Assembly: GCF_001039355.2 (NCBI RefSeq) | Contig: NW_019773738.1 | Location: 1,962-49,415, forward strand | Source: Lingula anatina | Lineage: Eukaryota > Brachiopoda > Lingulata > Lingulida > Lingulidae | Direction of reading: 5' to 3' | Length of the DNA: 47,454 bases | Part shown: positions 13,201 through 24,593 of the stretch, one piece after another | Layout: every line of letters begins with the position of its first letter | Numbering within the stretch: the stretch's first letter is position 1 | Notes under the pieces: generated by a model | What the model was told of the DNA's origin: nothing | The model's input: only the letters and a program-made list of their open reading frames with translations | Databases searched by the model: none | Made by a program: the position numbers and the translations under genes

Positions 13201-16200
13201 AGTAATATTTTTTAATATAATAATTGCACAGAATAAATACTCACTGCTACTGCCATTTTTCCTATAATCTTCTCAGGTATAGGTGCTTGTAGCACTTTCA
13301 ATAATTTGTCTAAACATGTCGACATTAATTCCATGCAGATCCATACTTCACTCTGAAAAAATTATATTGAAACAAATGGGAATTCTTCTTTGTGACAACA
13401 GTTTTATACATTTCAACCCGCACAATGATGATATAGGCTGCATTAAAATTCATGTTTAATGTAACTTATCTTGGTACAATATGAAGACTTGATTCACCCA
13501 AAACTACTGACCCTTTTTTATTAAGTTCACAGGCTTTTGAATTAAACTACTTTACATAACTACTATATGGGTAAGTAAATTATAAGGACTTCACGGCTAA
13601 TGCTCCTTTCTTAAAGTTACACAATGGGTTAGTTTTAATAACATCCTGAAGAAATACTTACTTCTGTAATAAAATACCCAACACATTGCACTATATAGGA
13701 ACAATCATGGCTTTTTATGACTACATCCAGGTCCATGATAATTCTTTTATTTTCTTCTTTATTACCAGATCTTCTCATTTGCTGAAATGAAAAACAATAT
13801 TATTTTATGTACTAAACACATTCTGATGCTTATACTTAATGACATGGTAATAATTTACACATTCAATTTTGTAATTGCCCTTATCTTAAAGTATTAAAGC
13901 TGATGCTCAATTTTGTGAGCTCTTTCAGAGAGCTTGAATTCTGCCATTATGTGATTACCCATAGCATTAAACTGATCAGTAGATGTTCTGATGAAGACTG
14001 ATAAAGTCAGTCAAATATTTGACAAAAAAGTACTGAGTAATTGTCTGTGATACAATAAAATAACAAAATACAACTGTTCATCTGGACTGTGAAGTTTCTT
14101 AACGACCAGTAATATTTGTAAACAGTTTGTGGCAAAAACACTTCAGCCAAAAGGCTCTTTATGCCACAAGGTTTAGGAGTCTTTTGGCGCAAAGCAGAAA
14201 CAGCGACCAATACAGTAACTGAACAAGCTTACACAATTTTACTGACCAAGCTTCTCCAATCTTACTATCATTTACTGTGAGACCAAGGTTTTCCCCAAAG
14301 AGTCATCCAGCTGTCTATTGGCAAAGTCATTAGCCTCAAAAGATGGCCTATACTTTCAAAGACAGCTGGAGGGCTTACAAAATGTTTGGGTTGGTTGGTT
14401 GGTTGGACTCCCTGTAAATCGATGACAAATTTGCAGATTCACATTTTGGGGACCATTCCCAGGACCTGTCATACAAACTGTGGATAGATCTATCTCTGAG
14501 AGGATTCTAGCTAAATTGCAATCAACTTAAGCAACTAAGATGTCTGTCAAGCCTACTGAAGCTGCTAGGGGGTAATCAATTATCATTTATTATCAGCTTC
14601 AGTAGGTGTGCCAGACATCTAAGCCACTTAAGATGAATGCAATTTAGTGAGAAACCCCTCAAAGATGGATCGATCCTATTAGATCAATCTAGGTATGGGA
14701 ACCTAGTCTTACACTCCCTGTAAAAGGATGGCCAAATTACAGATTCACATTTTGGACTCCCTTTACCCCATATCCTGAGGAGACCCCTGTGTAAGACCAC
14801 TGTAAAACAGGGTTTCACAATCCCCATGTTTGTTCATATGGTGCCTTACCTTGACAGCAAGTAAATGTCCTGTGCCCTTGTGCTTCATTTTAACAACATG
14901 GCCACACGTCCCCTGACCCAGTTCAATCATGGGTTCAAGGTCAACTATTTTACTTTTAATTTTCTGAAACAGAAAATTTTGAAAAATGCAGAGTTGTGGA
15001 TAGAAAGAGTTTTAAAATACACTGAATTCACATGAAGCTCTAGATCAGCATTATATATTGTACAAATGTAGTGTGGAAAATTGAATGACTGTCAAAAGTA
15101 TTGAATACAACTGCTCAGTTAAATTTTAGTCTTATTGGATATTTGAACTACAAATGAATGTTATCTTGAGTTGTTGGATTATGTAAACAAGGTTATAATT
15201 AAATCAGAATATAGTACTCCTAGTACTTACTTGACCATTAAAGTGTAAAATCCCTGCCTGTTTCATAATCTCATGATATTTCTGTTCTATGTCAACACTA
15301 TAAAGACAATTAGAATCACAATTATAAATTATACATGTGTACTTGTAATAGTCAATTACAATAAATTACAGCTCCTTATGAATAATGGAGAGGGGGCAAT
15401 GCAATCATGTTAACTGATCCTTAAAATTCTATGTGCATTTTGCATGCAGTGCCCCCGTTTTGAGACCTTTAAGGTGACACAGTATGGTGAAATGTTGTCA
15501 CTTTAATCACTAAATTATCACAAAATGTAAACTTATAAGTTAAATTTCGAATTCCCAAATGCTGTTTTCTTAGGAAAGCTGAAAATCATGCCTTCTGACT
15601 CATAAGCATGGAAAGGTTTAAGTTAGCAGAAAGGATTTTCTCATGACAAAAGGAAATGCATCTAGACTTCAAAGAAATCACATTGCTTTGAAAAATAAAA
15701 TTATTCACTTTTCTTAGGTATGATACAGTACAGTAACTGATATTCAAATATTGAGAATTGGATGTCATGAGCCTGCCTAATGACTGTATCTCTTATGCAC
15801 AGCTAGACATAGGTAAAAATCTACATATCTAACCCTAGACTTAACCAACACATAATTACAACAAAACAGCGTGCAATGAACAGAAGTATTACTGGCACAT
15901 CATATCACCATGCAATCTCTCATCTATTCTCTCATCTGCAAGACATTTTTTAAAATAATGTCAATGGGTTTTTAAATCAACACAAGAACACATCTGTTGC
16001 CTATAAAACCAGATAATTCCTACCATCAAAATAATGATCACATCTGATAGACACAGTTTGTCTCACCTGTCTAAAGGTTTTGTAGTCTGTGGGGAGGTGG
16101 CCCATTCAAACCTCTGCCTTGTCCTTGTGTGAGGAGGAGCTGAGCCTGGCCGGGATATAGTGGGACCAAAACCAGCTGTGTGGAAATTGATTATAATGAG

Positions 16201-17953
16201 CACAATGAAGATCCAGATCCAATTATCAATTGCTAGTATTTTTTTACTTAAATATATTTCATTTAAATCATATCAAGTGGGATTGACAGGTAAAAAATGA
16301 ATTCTTTCATACAGAATCAGCATCATTATAATTACTTGATAAGTATGTTAACTTTTTTTTTACAACATTACTTGGAGAGCTATATAATGCTGAATATACT
16401 AAAGATTATGGTGCTCAGGTGATAGATCAAAACCATATTATTAAAACCAGTAATTATAATCATTAGTATGATTTGCAACAGAATTTCCTCGTCTTGGATA
16501 TAATTCATACAATATAGTTTTCCAACAAATTGTCATTACTTGGGTGAAAAAGTCCTGCACAAAAATTATCTGCCAAAGCTTCACATATCATTTGTTTCAA
16601 CTTTTCTCCTTACCACTAAATCTTTTTCATTGAAAAGGTAATAATTGAAAACAGGTGTGTGAAGGCTTACACATCAAACAAAGCCCCTTTTGTTTAGATA
16701 AAGTTCATAACTGCCATCATTTTATCAATTATTAGCAGAGTTAAAAAGTCAATTTTTCATTTGTGTAGAAAGTATGGCTCACTGAGATGATAATAAATGG
16801 TGTTCACATATTTTTCAAGTCTCAAGTACTTCAAACCTGTTTTGTAACAGAGTATAATATTAAGTTAATAAAACTGGGCAGTCCTTAAAGATTGGAAGAC
16901 TTTCTCATAAATAGTCCAACCAGTTAAAGGTTTGAAAACTAATTTTGCAGTTGCAAGTCTACTAGGCTGCTGCACAAAAAAAAAATGATAGTCAAAATGA
17001 AGTGAGTCAGATGGATAAGACTTGAAGAAATCAAATGTATAAGTATAATGCTGGGGTAGCACTAACACTCGCCAATTTAGCCAAATGCTAAAACTGACTT
17101 AAATTGGCTAAAGACAAAGTGCTTGATTTGACTTGTTTTAGTCAAATTATAGCCATTTTCATAACAAATTGACAAAATTGTGGTGATTTGGCTAAGCGAA
17201 AAAAAATTGCTAGCGCTACCCCAGTAATGCATGCATACATACATTCTCAAGTCATCCAGTTGACTTGACCACTTTTCTGGTACATAGAAAAGGACACATG
17301 GGTGCTCAAACATTAATTTGATAACATTTAATTATTCTTTATTTGAATTTTTATTATTCTTTAATTATTCTTTAATTACATAAATAGTTCACAGATTGAT
17401 ACCACTACTCAAAAGTTCAGCAAAGTCACCTAGCCCTTCAGGCTAAATGACTGAAGACTGAAGAAGACTTGTATCAAAGACCGCGAGAGATGAAGAGCAA
17501 TGTCACAAATTTGTACCCTGAATCTGGCTCTGACAGCTTGGGTTGGTAAGTTTCCACATTAATGATAATAAAAAAAGGATTAATGGCATGTTTGACTCCA
17601 AGATAACACGGGGAAGTATTGTAAAGAATGCAAATGCAATATCTGCGCAATATTTCCTCGGGCCAAAATAAGGGGATTCCCTAGAGAATTTATTTTTGTC
17701 TCTGTAAAAAAACCGAGCCAGAAGAATTTTTTATTTTGTTATCATTTTTGTCAAACATTTAACAAAAACACCTACTTGGTCTCTGTCTCCTTGGGCTCTC
17801 TATGTGAAGTCCGAAGTTTCGAGGTGTGCGATCGCGTCTGTGGGACTCATTTTCAGCTTGCAGTCGCCTTTCTAAGTCATTCAATTTGTTTTGAAAGGCA
17901 CTCGTCGCCATTTTGACTGAATCATGTGATTTTAGCACTTTATTCTTAGCCAT
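4295..17953 (-). CDS. MAP2K7: MAP kinase kinase 7 (JNK kinase), 12 coding exons
   Basis: Dual-specificity kinase that phosphorylates JNK in stress signalling. Coding exons read on the minus strand: 17776-17953, 16067-16175, 15231-15297, 14850-14963, 13662-13781, 13245-13352, 12848-12899, 7770-7897, 7137-7217, 5084-5226, 4738-4783, 4295-4414. All junctions are GT-AG and phases match, giving 421 aa; human MKK7 is about 419. Seen: a basic, LxI-type JNK-docking candidate at about residues 39-51; glycine loop GQGTCG (134-139); catalytic Lys156 in LAVK; HRD (248-250); DFG (268-270); activation segment SKAKT with Ser278 and Thr282, the MKK7 signature; then PERI. Met1 is used because the frame is open from there; Met15 is an alternative start resembling the human N-terminus. 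Intron 7 is nearly 5 kb and lies inside HRD. MKK4 is excluded by the SKAKT activation loop and C-terminal sequence. A TTTATT at 4204-4209 could be its polyadenylation signal. Confidence 0.94.
5232..5545. repeat. Triplicated segment in MAP2K7 intron 9
   Basis: GGATTGCAAACAGTAG with its flanks occurs at about 5247-5290, 5428-5472 and, more diverged, 5505-5540. Copies 1 and 2 share the longer stretch beginning GGATATTTAGGATTGCAAAC; copies 1 and 3 also share AAACAACCAAG before it. It adjoins the exon-10 splice acceptor (5227), so intronic sequence just upstream of that acceptor has been duplicated. Confidence 0.7.
7268..7350. repeat. Imperfect TG/CATG-rich simple sequence
   Basis: Alternating TGCATG, TGTATG and TGTG units in MAP2K7 intron 8, a decayed (TG)n microsatellite. 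Confidence 0.7.
8665..9050. repeat. 69-bp minisatellite, about 5-6 copies, MAP2K7 intron 7
   Basis: Unit landmarks CCATTGTACCAGTTGAGGTC and CAGACTGG-CAACTTTGAA recur at 8672, 8741, 8810, 8879, 8936 and 8998. The first periods are exactly 69; later units are 57 and 62 through internal deletions. Units also share GGATCCTG or GGATCTTG CCCAGGAAA. No conserved open frame runs through it. Confidence 0.85.
9270..9338. repeat. Inverted repeat, 17-bp arms
   Basis: CTAGATTCCGGTATTGC (9270-9286) and GCAATACCAGACTCTAG (9322-9338) are inverted with 14 of 17 matches around a 35-bp spacer. It could be a small MITE end pair or a hairpin. Confidence 0.55.
9392..9443. promoter_or_regulatory. Two perfect CArG boxes 42 bp apart
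   Basis: CCATATTTGG at 9392-9401 and 9434-9443, each inside a duplicated TCCATATTTGGAAGTCA block. CC(A/T)6GG is the serum response factor consensus. They are in a locally GC- and CpG-richer part of MAP2K7 intron 7, so could mark an intronic enhancer or an alternative promoter. Function is inference only. Confidence 0.4.
11298..11314. repeat. Poly(C) tract
   Basis: Run of about 17 C (11300-11314 and flanks) in MAP2K7 intron 7. Confidence 0.8.
14283..14800. mobile_element. MITE-like element interrupted by a second MITE
   Basis: The outer parts (14283-14450 and 14713-14800) match 42835-43050: both begin near AAGG(C/T)TTTCCCCA, contain AAAGACAGCTGGA and GGTTGGTTGG, and share TTACAGAT-CACATTTTGGACTCC and a GAAACCCCTG/GAGACCCCTG end that is a rough inverted match to the start. 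It lies in MAP2K7 intron 4. Between the two parts sits a copy of another MITE family. Confidence 0.65.
14451..14712. mobile_element. Nested MITE (family of 45858-46081), with internal foldback
   Basis: Right end GGTATGGGAACCTAGTCTTA matches GTGGGAACCCAGTCTTA of the copy at 46081; internal TAGATCTATCT, CTGTCAAGCCTACTGAAGC and AGGGGGTAAT are family landmarks. The middle is itself an inverted repeat: CTACTGAAGCTG (14553 on) and CAGCTTCAGTAG (14595 on) with longer flanking arms. The outer element is duplicated for about 44 bp on each side. Confidence 0.65.
17051..17224. mobile_element. 174-bp MITE with 5-bp TSD TAATG, MAP2K7 intron 1
   Basis: Terminal inverted repeats CTGGGGTAGCACTA and (complement) CTGGGGTAGCGCTA; the similarity continues inward to TTAGCCAAAT on both sides. 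The element is flanked by perfect TAATG copies at 17046-17050 and 17225-17229. No coding capacity. Superfamily not assigned. Confidence 0.8.
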
Positions 17954-18559
17954 GATAAGCGATGAAGATATACTTAAATATGCGCGAAATTGCAGTAAAA
18001 TATATTCATTGGAGTAATTTTTTGTAAAGATTCCGAGAAACTGCTCATTTTTGATTCAGAAATTGAAATCGAATTTACATAATAACTATATAACAAAAGT
18101 AAGTCTGAGAAAGGCTCGCTAGCTCTGTATGTGTTAAGGGAGGTTCGCTGTCCGGGTGGTCGCAGCAATATCATTTCCAATGTGCGATTTCCAGTGAGTT
18201 ATTAGGGAAAAGAAGTCCTTTCTCAGATTAATGATGAAGTGTTTCACTTCTTCACTGCATGCCTCGAGAGTGACAAAATCATATGAGGTAATCACTTTAT
18301 CCGTCGCTTGTTATGACTGAAATGAGGTCTGTGTACATTCTACAACCACGTGGCCCGACAAAACAAACTTACTCGGTATCCGAATAAGTCCGGTTTTTAT
18401 TTATCTTTACATCTGCTGCCAATCCTGTTAAGAAGGGCCAGTAGAACTTCTCAAAGCGGAGAAGAGATTATTTATACATATTGCATTTAGCATAATATAT
18501 TAATGATTTCGAGAAGATAAAAATCAATTTAGTAATCCAAAATTAACCATCGTTCAGAT

Positions 18560-18731
18560 GGGGTCATACTAAAATACGCAAACTGCGAAGTCCGCGAAAA
18601 CCTCAAGTTGTATCATTACAACTGCAAATATTCGGCTAATTTGTGGAGAACATCGAATGTTGGTAGTTTTTTTATGAGGTTTTCGCCGATCAACTTTTGG
18701 TTTTCGCGGTTTGCGTATTTTGGTAGGACCG
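18560..18731. mobile_element. 172-bp hAT-like MITE with 8-bp TSD GTTCAGAT
   Basis: The end GGTCATACTAAAATACGC is inverted against GCGTATTTTGGTAGGACC; the ~28-bp arms match at all but two or three positions and continue into GCGAA. Perfect 8-bp repeats GTTCAGAT flank it at 18552-18559 and 18732-18739. An 8-bp duplication is typical of hAT elements. It lies between MAP2K7 and FPGS and has no coding capacity. Confidence 0.82.
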
Positions 18732-19757
18732 GTTCAGATATTAATATGTGACCGAGTTTTTGACCTGGTCATCAACTGGTCATGACATGGGAATGGGAGA
18801 TCTGCACTGACCCGGATACAAGTTGTTATGATAATTTAACTTGATTGGGCTGGTCAGATCTGGATAAAAGTGTAATGGAACTTAAATTGGAGAAGACAGA
18901 GGAGTCTTTAGAGTCTCAGAGCATGGTATTTATTGGTTAAGAGACTCGGGGAGTAATTTATTGTTTTGAATACCTTCTACTAAACATGTAGTATTTAATT
19001 TTGGTAATCTAAAGTGGTGACTTTCCTATAACTGGAGTTCATTGTTCTGTTCAGTCGTTTAGATAATAAATTTGATGAAGAGTATGTACAAGTATAAATG
19101 ACTTTTATTCAGTATGAGCAAGCTATTGTTTTATTCTCCTTTTAAGATTGATTTTTTAAAGAAAAATGTTTTTAAATTTTTAGTCCGTTCTACTCTGTGG
19201 TAAAAATAAAGTTTAGTGAACTATTTTTAGCTCAACTGTAGTCTGATTTTGTCTATCTTTGTTAATTTGTACATCTACTTCTATGATTTGTAACATAACC
19301 AACTTATTTTACTGTTAGTGGTTATTACAATTTTATTAATAAATATTTATTTATTATAGTCACTGTGATATATGTTTATTACTTTATAGAGTGCCCTAAA
19401 TTCCTAATTCTCATGGAGATCATTCCAGTAAAAAGTGAACATTTGGGTCACATCAATGTCGTACACATTTTGTGTAATATTTGCATAATTTTGATTTGCC
19501 CCATTATTTTTACCATTTAAATAAGTGCCTTCCAATATTGAAAGAAATCAGCAGTAATTTAAAAGTGGTGTAAAAAGCAAATATCACGCAAAGTTTGTGT
19601 GACAATGACATCACATTCACTTTTTAATGTAATGAACCATACTTGTCATTAGATTTTTCATCTTTTTCTTAGTTCTTTTGGAAGAATGCCTTAATATATA
19701 AATATAAAATGTTTGATGAAAAAGATTTAAACCCTAAGCTGCAAAAGAGGATTTTTA

Positions 19758-19986
19758 TTAGACCCCATTCCCATAGATTTTAGATCGATCTATCCCTGTG
19801 GGGAGTCTCTCTAGATTACTGTCAGCTTAGCCGGCTTAAGTGTCTGTCCTGCCTACTTAAAGCTGTAAGGGGGTAATTAACTATGGTGCGCTCGGCTGAC
19901 TGCAATTTAGCGTGAACCCCCAGGGAGTTAGGTCAATCTAAATCTAAATCTCTAGATCGATCTAAATCTCTGGGAATGCACCCTTA
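19758..19986. mobile_element. MITE, ATTCCCA/TGGGAAT family, copy 1
   Basis: Ends CATTCCCATAGATTTTAGA and TCTAAATCTCTGGGAATG are inverted, both running into TAGATCGATCTA. Internal landmarks: GGGGAGTCTCTCTAGATTAC, GCCGGCTTAAGTGTCTGTC, CTACTTAAAGCTGTAAGG and CCCCCAGGGAGTTAGGTCAA. Non-coding, upstream of FPGS. Confidence 0.8.
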
Positions 19987-20296
19987 GATTACATATATAC
20001 TGTATATAATATTATTTAAATGCTAGCAAGATAATTGCTTATGAAATATTGTTATTCATTTGTAGTAAATTATAACAGCTGGTATGGTGCATTGCTTTGT
20101 ATATATTAGAGCGTTTCAGATTGCATTTGCTTGGGTTTAATATCTTGGTCAGTGGTGCAAAGCACTTTTTCATATAGCACACTCTTCCTATGTATCATTG
20201 TATTCCTTTATTTGAACTTAAACTGTTACTTTAAACAAAGGGATATTAATTAAAACACCAGTATCGGTCGGTGCATCATTTCAGACGCCATGGAAG

Positions 20297-22155
20297 ATGT
20301 TTCAGAGGTGCCAGTCCTACTTTCAGGCTGTTTCTACGCAAGGCACCAAGATATGCCCAAAACCAACTTTAGATGTAAGTGGAGGGTGATGGTGCATGTT
20401 ACTGTCTACACATATACTTTATTTCTATGCTATATTATATATACCTGCACATGTACTGTATATTATGTGGTGCCTGCTCTCTTGCATGCTGTTTTATTCC
20501 CAGGTTAATTCCTAGACCTCCATATTTATAGTAACAGGTGTTCCAGCACTTTCATATATAAATTTTGTCAAGTAGCATGCTGAGCTTGAGATAAACTGTA
20601 CAGGAATTTAAAAGGAGATGCTGAATCCACTGAATAGAAGCCTGGCTTCTTGAAACCATAGTGTGTATATTATAGCCGAATGCTGAACGTTATCTAATTT
20701 GGCTCGAAAATGTAAGATATTTCACCGTTCTTGACAAGTATGTTAGTTATTGAATAAGGTGAATTTTTTTAATTGACTGAAATCCTTATATTTTTTTAAC
20801 TAGAAAATATTATTCTAGACTCTAGAGTGAACTCCAGTAACACCATGAAACTGACAATATACAGTGAATTATATGGAAAACTATGGTACCAGCAGAGATA
20901 TTCTCTCACTGCTACAGCAACACATTTTCTGTTTTGTTTTTAAGTGTTTTATATTTAGGCCAAGTAGTAAAGGTAAGATTGGCTTCTTTGAATGACACAT
21001 ATGACTTAGTTTAAATTTGAGCAAGGTAAAATACATTTGACAGTGTTTCATATTGGTGCTGTATCTTTTCAGGAGGCCATAGATGCTTTGAATGGTCTGC
21101 AGTCAAATGCTGCTGTCATTGAAAAGAAGCGACAAGACAGGGAGAAGAATGGGCCAAACGTAACACATTCAAATGTGCCAGAAACCAAGAGATTATCAGA
21201 GCTGGTTGGAGTTACGGTAAATACATTATATCTACACTGTATAGATCAGCTCTTTCTTGTATACTTGGCATAATAGATTTATTTATTTTCAGTGAAAATT
21301 TATGATTTTGTGATGTGTGATATTTTCTATGAATATGCATATTTTTACGAGATTCCAGACATGACAGCTTAAGGTAATGTGCCATGAATTTCGAACAGTA
21401 GAAAATAATTAAATTTGGGAAAAGATCGTTCTGGCCGAAATTCATGAAATGGAGGTGCTCAGAACTTCCAAAAGTTCGAATTTCATGGAATTCTGTCAAT
21501 TTTGACTGGAAGTTGTCTGTTCGTCGCTAGGCCTTCTCCCGACGATCTATTTAGAGTTACCATAATGTATGATTGTGTGAGTGTCGGTAATTGCGACCAA
21601 AGGTATACACGTACTTTCACCCGATCACTGAGTATGGCCCATAGATAGAGCGGTACTGTTGTCTAGGGCCGCAAAACAGCATCGTTATCNTAACAGATGT
21701 AAGAAATTTCCCCCAAGTGAGAATTATATGGCATTTCCACTTTCATAAATATTTCAATTTAAATGATAAGTTACTTGCATCAAGATAAAGAGTTTTAAGT
21801 CTAAAAAAGAATTGCATTCATGATTTAATTTGAATGTGCAGCAGGTGTGCTGCATATTATTGAGGAAACAAACTGTAGTGAGACCATGGCATGTTAAGAA
21901 CAATCATTAATTTCATAAACATAAAACAGTCAATTTAGCATCTCCACTTAACTAGACTAGACTCCATAATGGAATTTAAATCAGATTACACAGTGGTATA
22001 GTAAATTTTAGTCAGATGCTAAAATATATTTTATTTCAGCTGAATGTATATTTGGTGGTGTTTAAATTTTTGATTTGGACAACATTTGTCAAAAAAAAAA
22101 AAAGTTTACCCTGTATTGGAGTCCAGTGGGGTTCGCTTTAGGGGTTCCTACATGC

Positions 22156-22216
<61 letters not shown>

Positions 22217-24559
22217 TTATTTTTACATCAGTAATAGAGTTTCTGATTAATGTTAGGAAGTTTACTGGAACACACCTAACTACCATCCTTTTATGACCGT
22301 TTCATTTTCTCCAGTTAGATGACATTGATAAGCTGAACGTCATCCATGTCAGTGGAACAAAAGGAAAGGGTTCCACGTGTGCTTTCTGTGAAAGTATTTT
22401 ACGTGCTCATGGGTATAAAACTGGTTTTTACAGGTATGTACACATTCTTTTAAGGGAAAATGAATTGAAATTTGGTATATAAGGATAATGGCCTACTGGA
22501 CAATAAGAACTTCCCAAAGTTAGTTTGATTTTTGACTGCGGCCAAATTTGATTTTGTTATGAATTTCAAAAAAAAAAAAAATAATAATAATGAAATGCAT
22601 CTGCTGTTTTCAATTTTAAAAGAATCAAAATGCATCTGCTGCAACCAGATATCCCTTGATATTTTGTCATGGCCATGATTAAAACTTCTGGACTTATTCA
22701 ACATCAAAAATTAAAATTTCTTTGAGCAGTTCCCCTCACCTTGTCGAGGTCAGAGAAAGGATCAGGCTCAATGGTCTTCCTCTTTCTAAGGACATGTTCA
22801 CTGACTACTTCTGGCAGTGTTACAACAAACTGATAGAAGGAAAGGTAAGTCAGACCGGAAACTCTTGCACATTTCTTAATGATGTTCATAATTTCTGAAT
22901 AAATATTTAATGTTACTAATTTTTTTTTCATTTTAGAACCCATCCTATTGTAATATTTTTATATTTGAATTTCGTACTGCAATATATATAGAGTAAGTGA
23001 TTTTTTTTCCTCAGGACAGTGATGGAGGAAGCATGCCATCTTACTTTAAATTCTTGACAGTTATGGCTTTCAAGGTGTTTGTTCAAGAAAAGGTATTTCA
23101 TAAATCAGACATACCATTATTTAAATATGTGTAATAGTTGTATAAATAAAGCATTTGTGGCATAGTGTTTTTCTTTTACTTAAAAATTTTAAAAATATAA
23201 TAACATGCACATTGCTCTAGAATGTAGCAGTGTTTTTTAAAACTACATAACATGGTTGACATTTTGTGGAACATTCATATAAAGTACAGTCTTTTCAGTA
23301 ATTCAAATTCTCATATAGATACTTTTCTTTTTTCTCTGTAGGTAGATGTTGCTGTGATTGAAGTTGGAATAGGAGGCCAGTATGATTGCACAAATATTGT
23401 CAGGTAGGCACATTGGTTCTGAATTGTTGCTATGTATTCTAACATTCATAACTGCAATAATTCCACATTCTAATTTCATTAAGAGTTAAGAGAAGACTCC
23501 AAAATTAAAAACTAATAATTCTTATTATCTGGCTTTATAGGTCAAAGGGTTTTCAAGGATTTATGTTGCTACTTTGGTTATTAAGATAGTGAAATTTGCA
23601 GGGAAATGAATTTATTGTTACATAGAGGTCTGGTGCTCATTTTGTGCATTTCAATTTTAGTTCAGTTGTATTCTCAACAGTATGAATGCAGCATGCAAGT
23701 AGTCTTCAAACTATAATTTTGGAGGGCTTGGACCATTTCTTGTGTTTCTTGAACCAACTATTTATGACTCAAAATAACTTTTTTAAGGGTCTACCAGATT
23801 TCAAGATTGAAATTAAACAGTTAATGTTGCTGTTAAAGGGATGTGCAGTGCAACATATAAAATAGCCATTGATCAGATAATATATTATTTTCATTTTTGC
23901 AGGAAGCCAGTGGTGTGTGGAATAACATCCCTAGGTATAGACCATGTCAGTATTTTAGGAGATACAATTGAAAAGATAGCCTGGCAGAAAGCAGGGATTA
24001 TGAAGGTGCCACATATTACATATTCAATTTATTATTAAAATCAAAGTAGGGAATTTATGGACACACTACAAATACTGCTCTATTGTTGGCTATAAAAGAA
24101 TGGTAGTAATTTGTTATCATCCTGAGCCTTTCAACTGCCATAAGTTTCCTGTAAGAAATGGTTGAAATTATTTGGGTTTGGGGTATATTTTCTTTACCTT
24201 GTATTCAAAGAGTTCAATTTCAATTTACAATATTGAAGATTTGCTTTTGGCCATGTTAATGAATGAAGCCTTGCAACATTTCCATCTAATATCCAGCCTG
24301 GTTGCCCAGCAGTTACAGTTCCCCAGCCAGGAGATTCTTTACAAGTCATCAACCAGAGAGCTAAAGAGATAGGAGTAAGTGCATGTAGAGATGTAGAAAA
24401 AATGAGAATGATGTGAGTAGAATTGCCAGCCATTATTATTCAGCAGTTTAAAAAAAGTGTCAAAAAGCACCAAATTTCAGGAAATAATTTGTTAAATTAA
24501 GTAGGTCTATTTTATTTTAAATTTGCTGTTGTTGTTGTTGAAAGTTATGTTTGTTCAAT

Positions 24560-24593
<34 letters not shown>

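Larger units (their letters stand above)
17954..20296. other. MAP2K7/FPGS divergent intergenic region
   Basis: Between the two start codons I see no coding exon. It must hold the MAP2K7 promoter (18000-18400 is richer in CpG and lies just beyond its first exon) and the FPGS promoter or 5'UTR exons. Two MITEs occupy 18560-18731 and 19758-19986; the rest is AT-rich. Confidence 0.6.

Noticed and set aside
20290-20508. 72-codon frame starting MEDVSEVP as FPGS N-terminus
   Set aside because: Its phase at the GTAAGT donor does not join exon 2; the frame from 20297 does. Kept only as a possible uORF.
21500-21700. CpG-richer stretch in FPGS intron 2 as a hidden exon or tRNA
   Set aside because: No tRNA boxes or splice-compatible frame; probably a repeat fragment, but no second copy in the window to show it.
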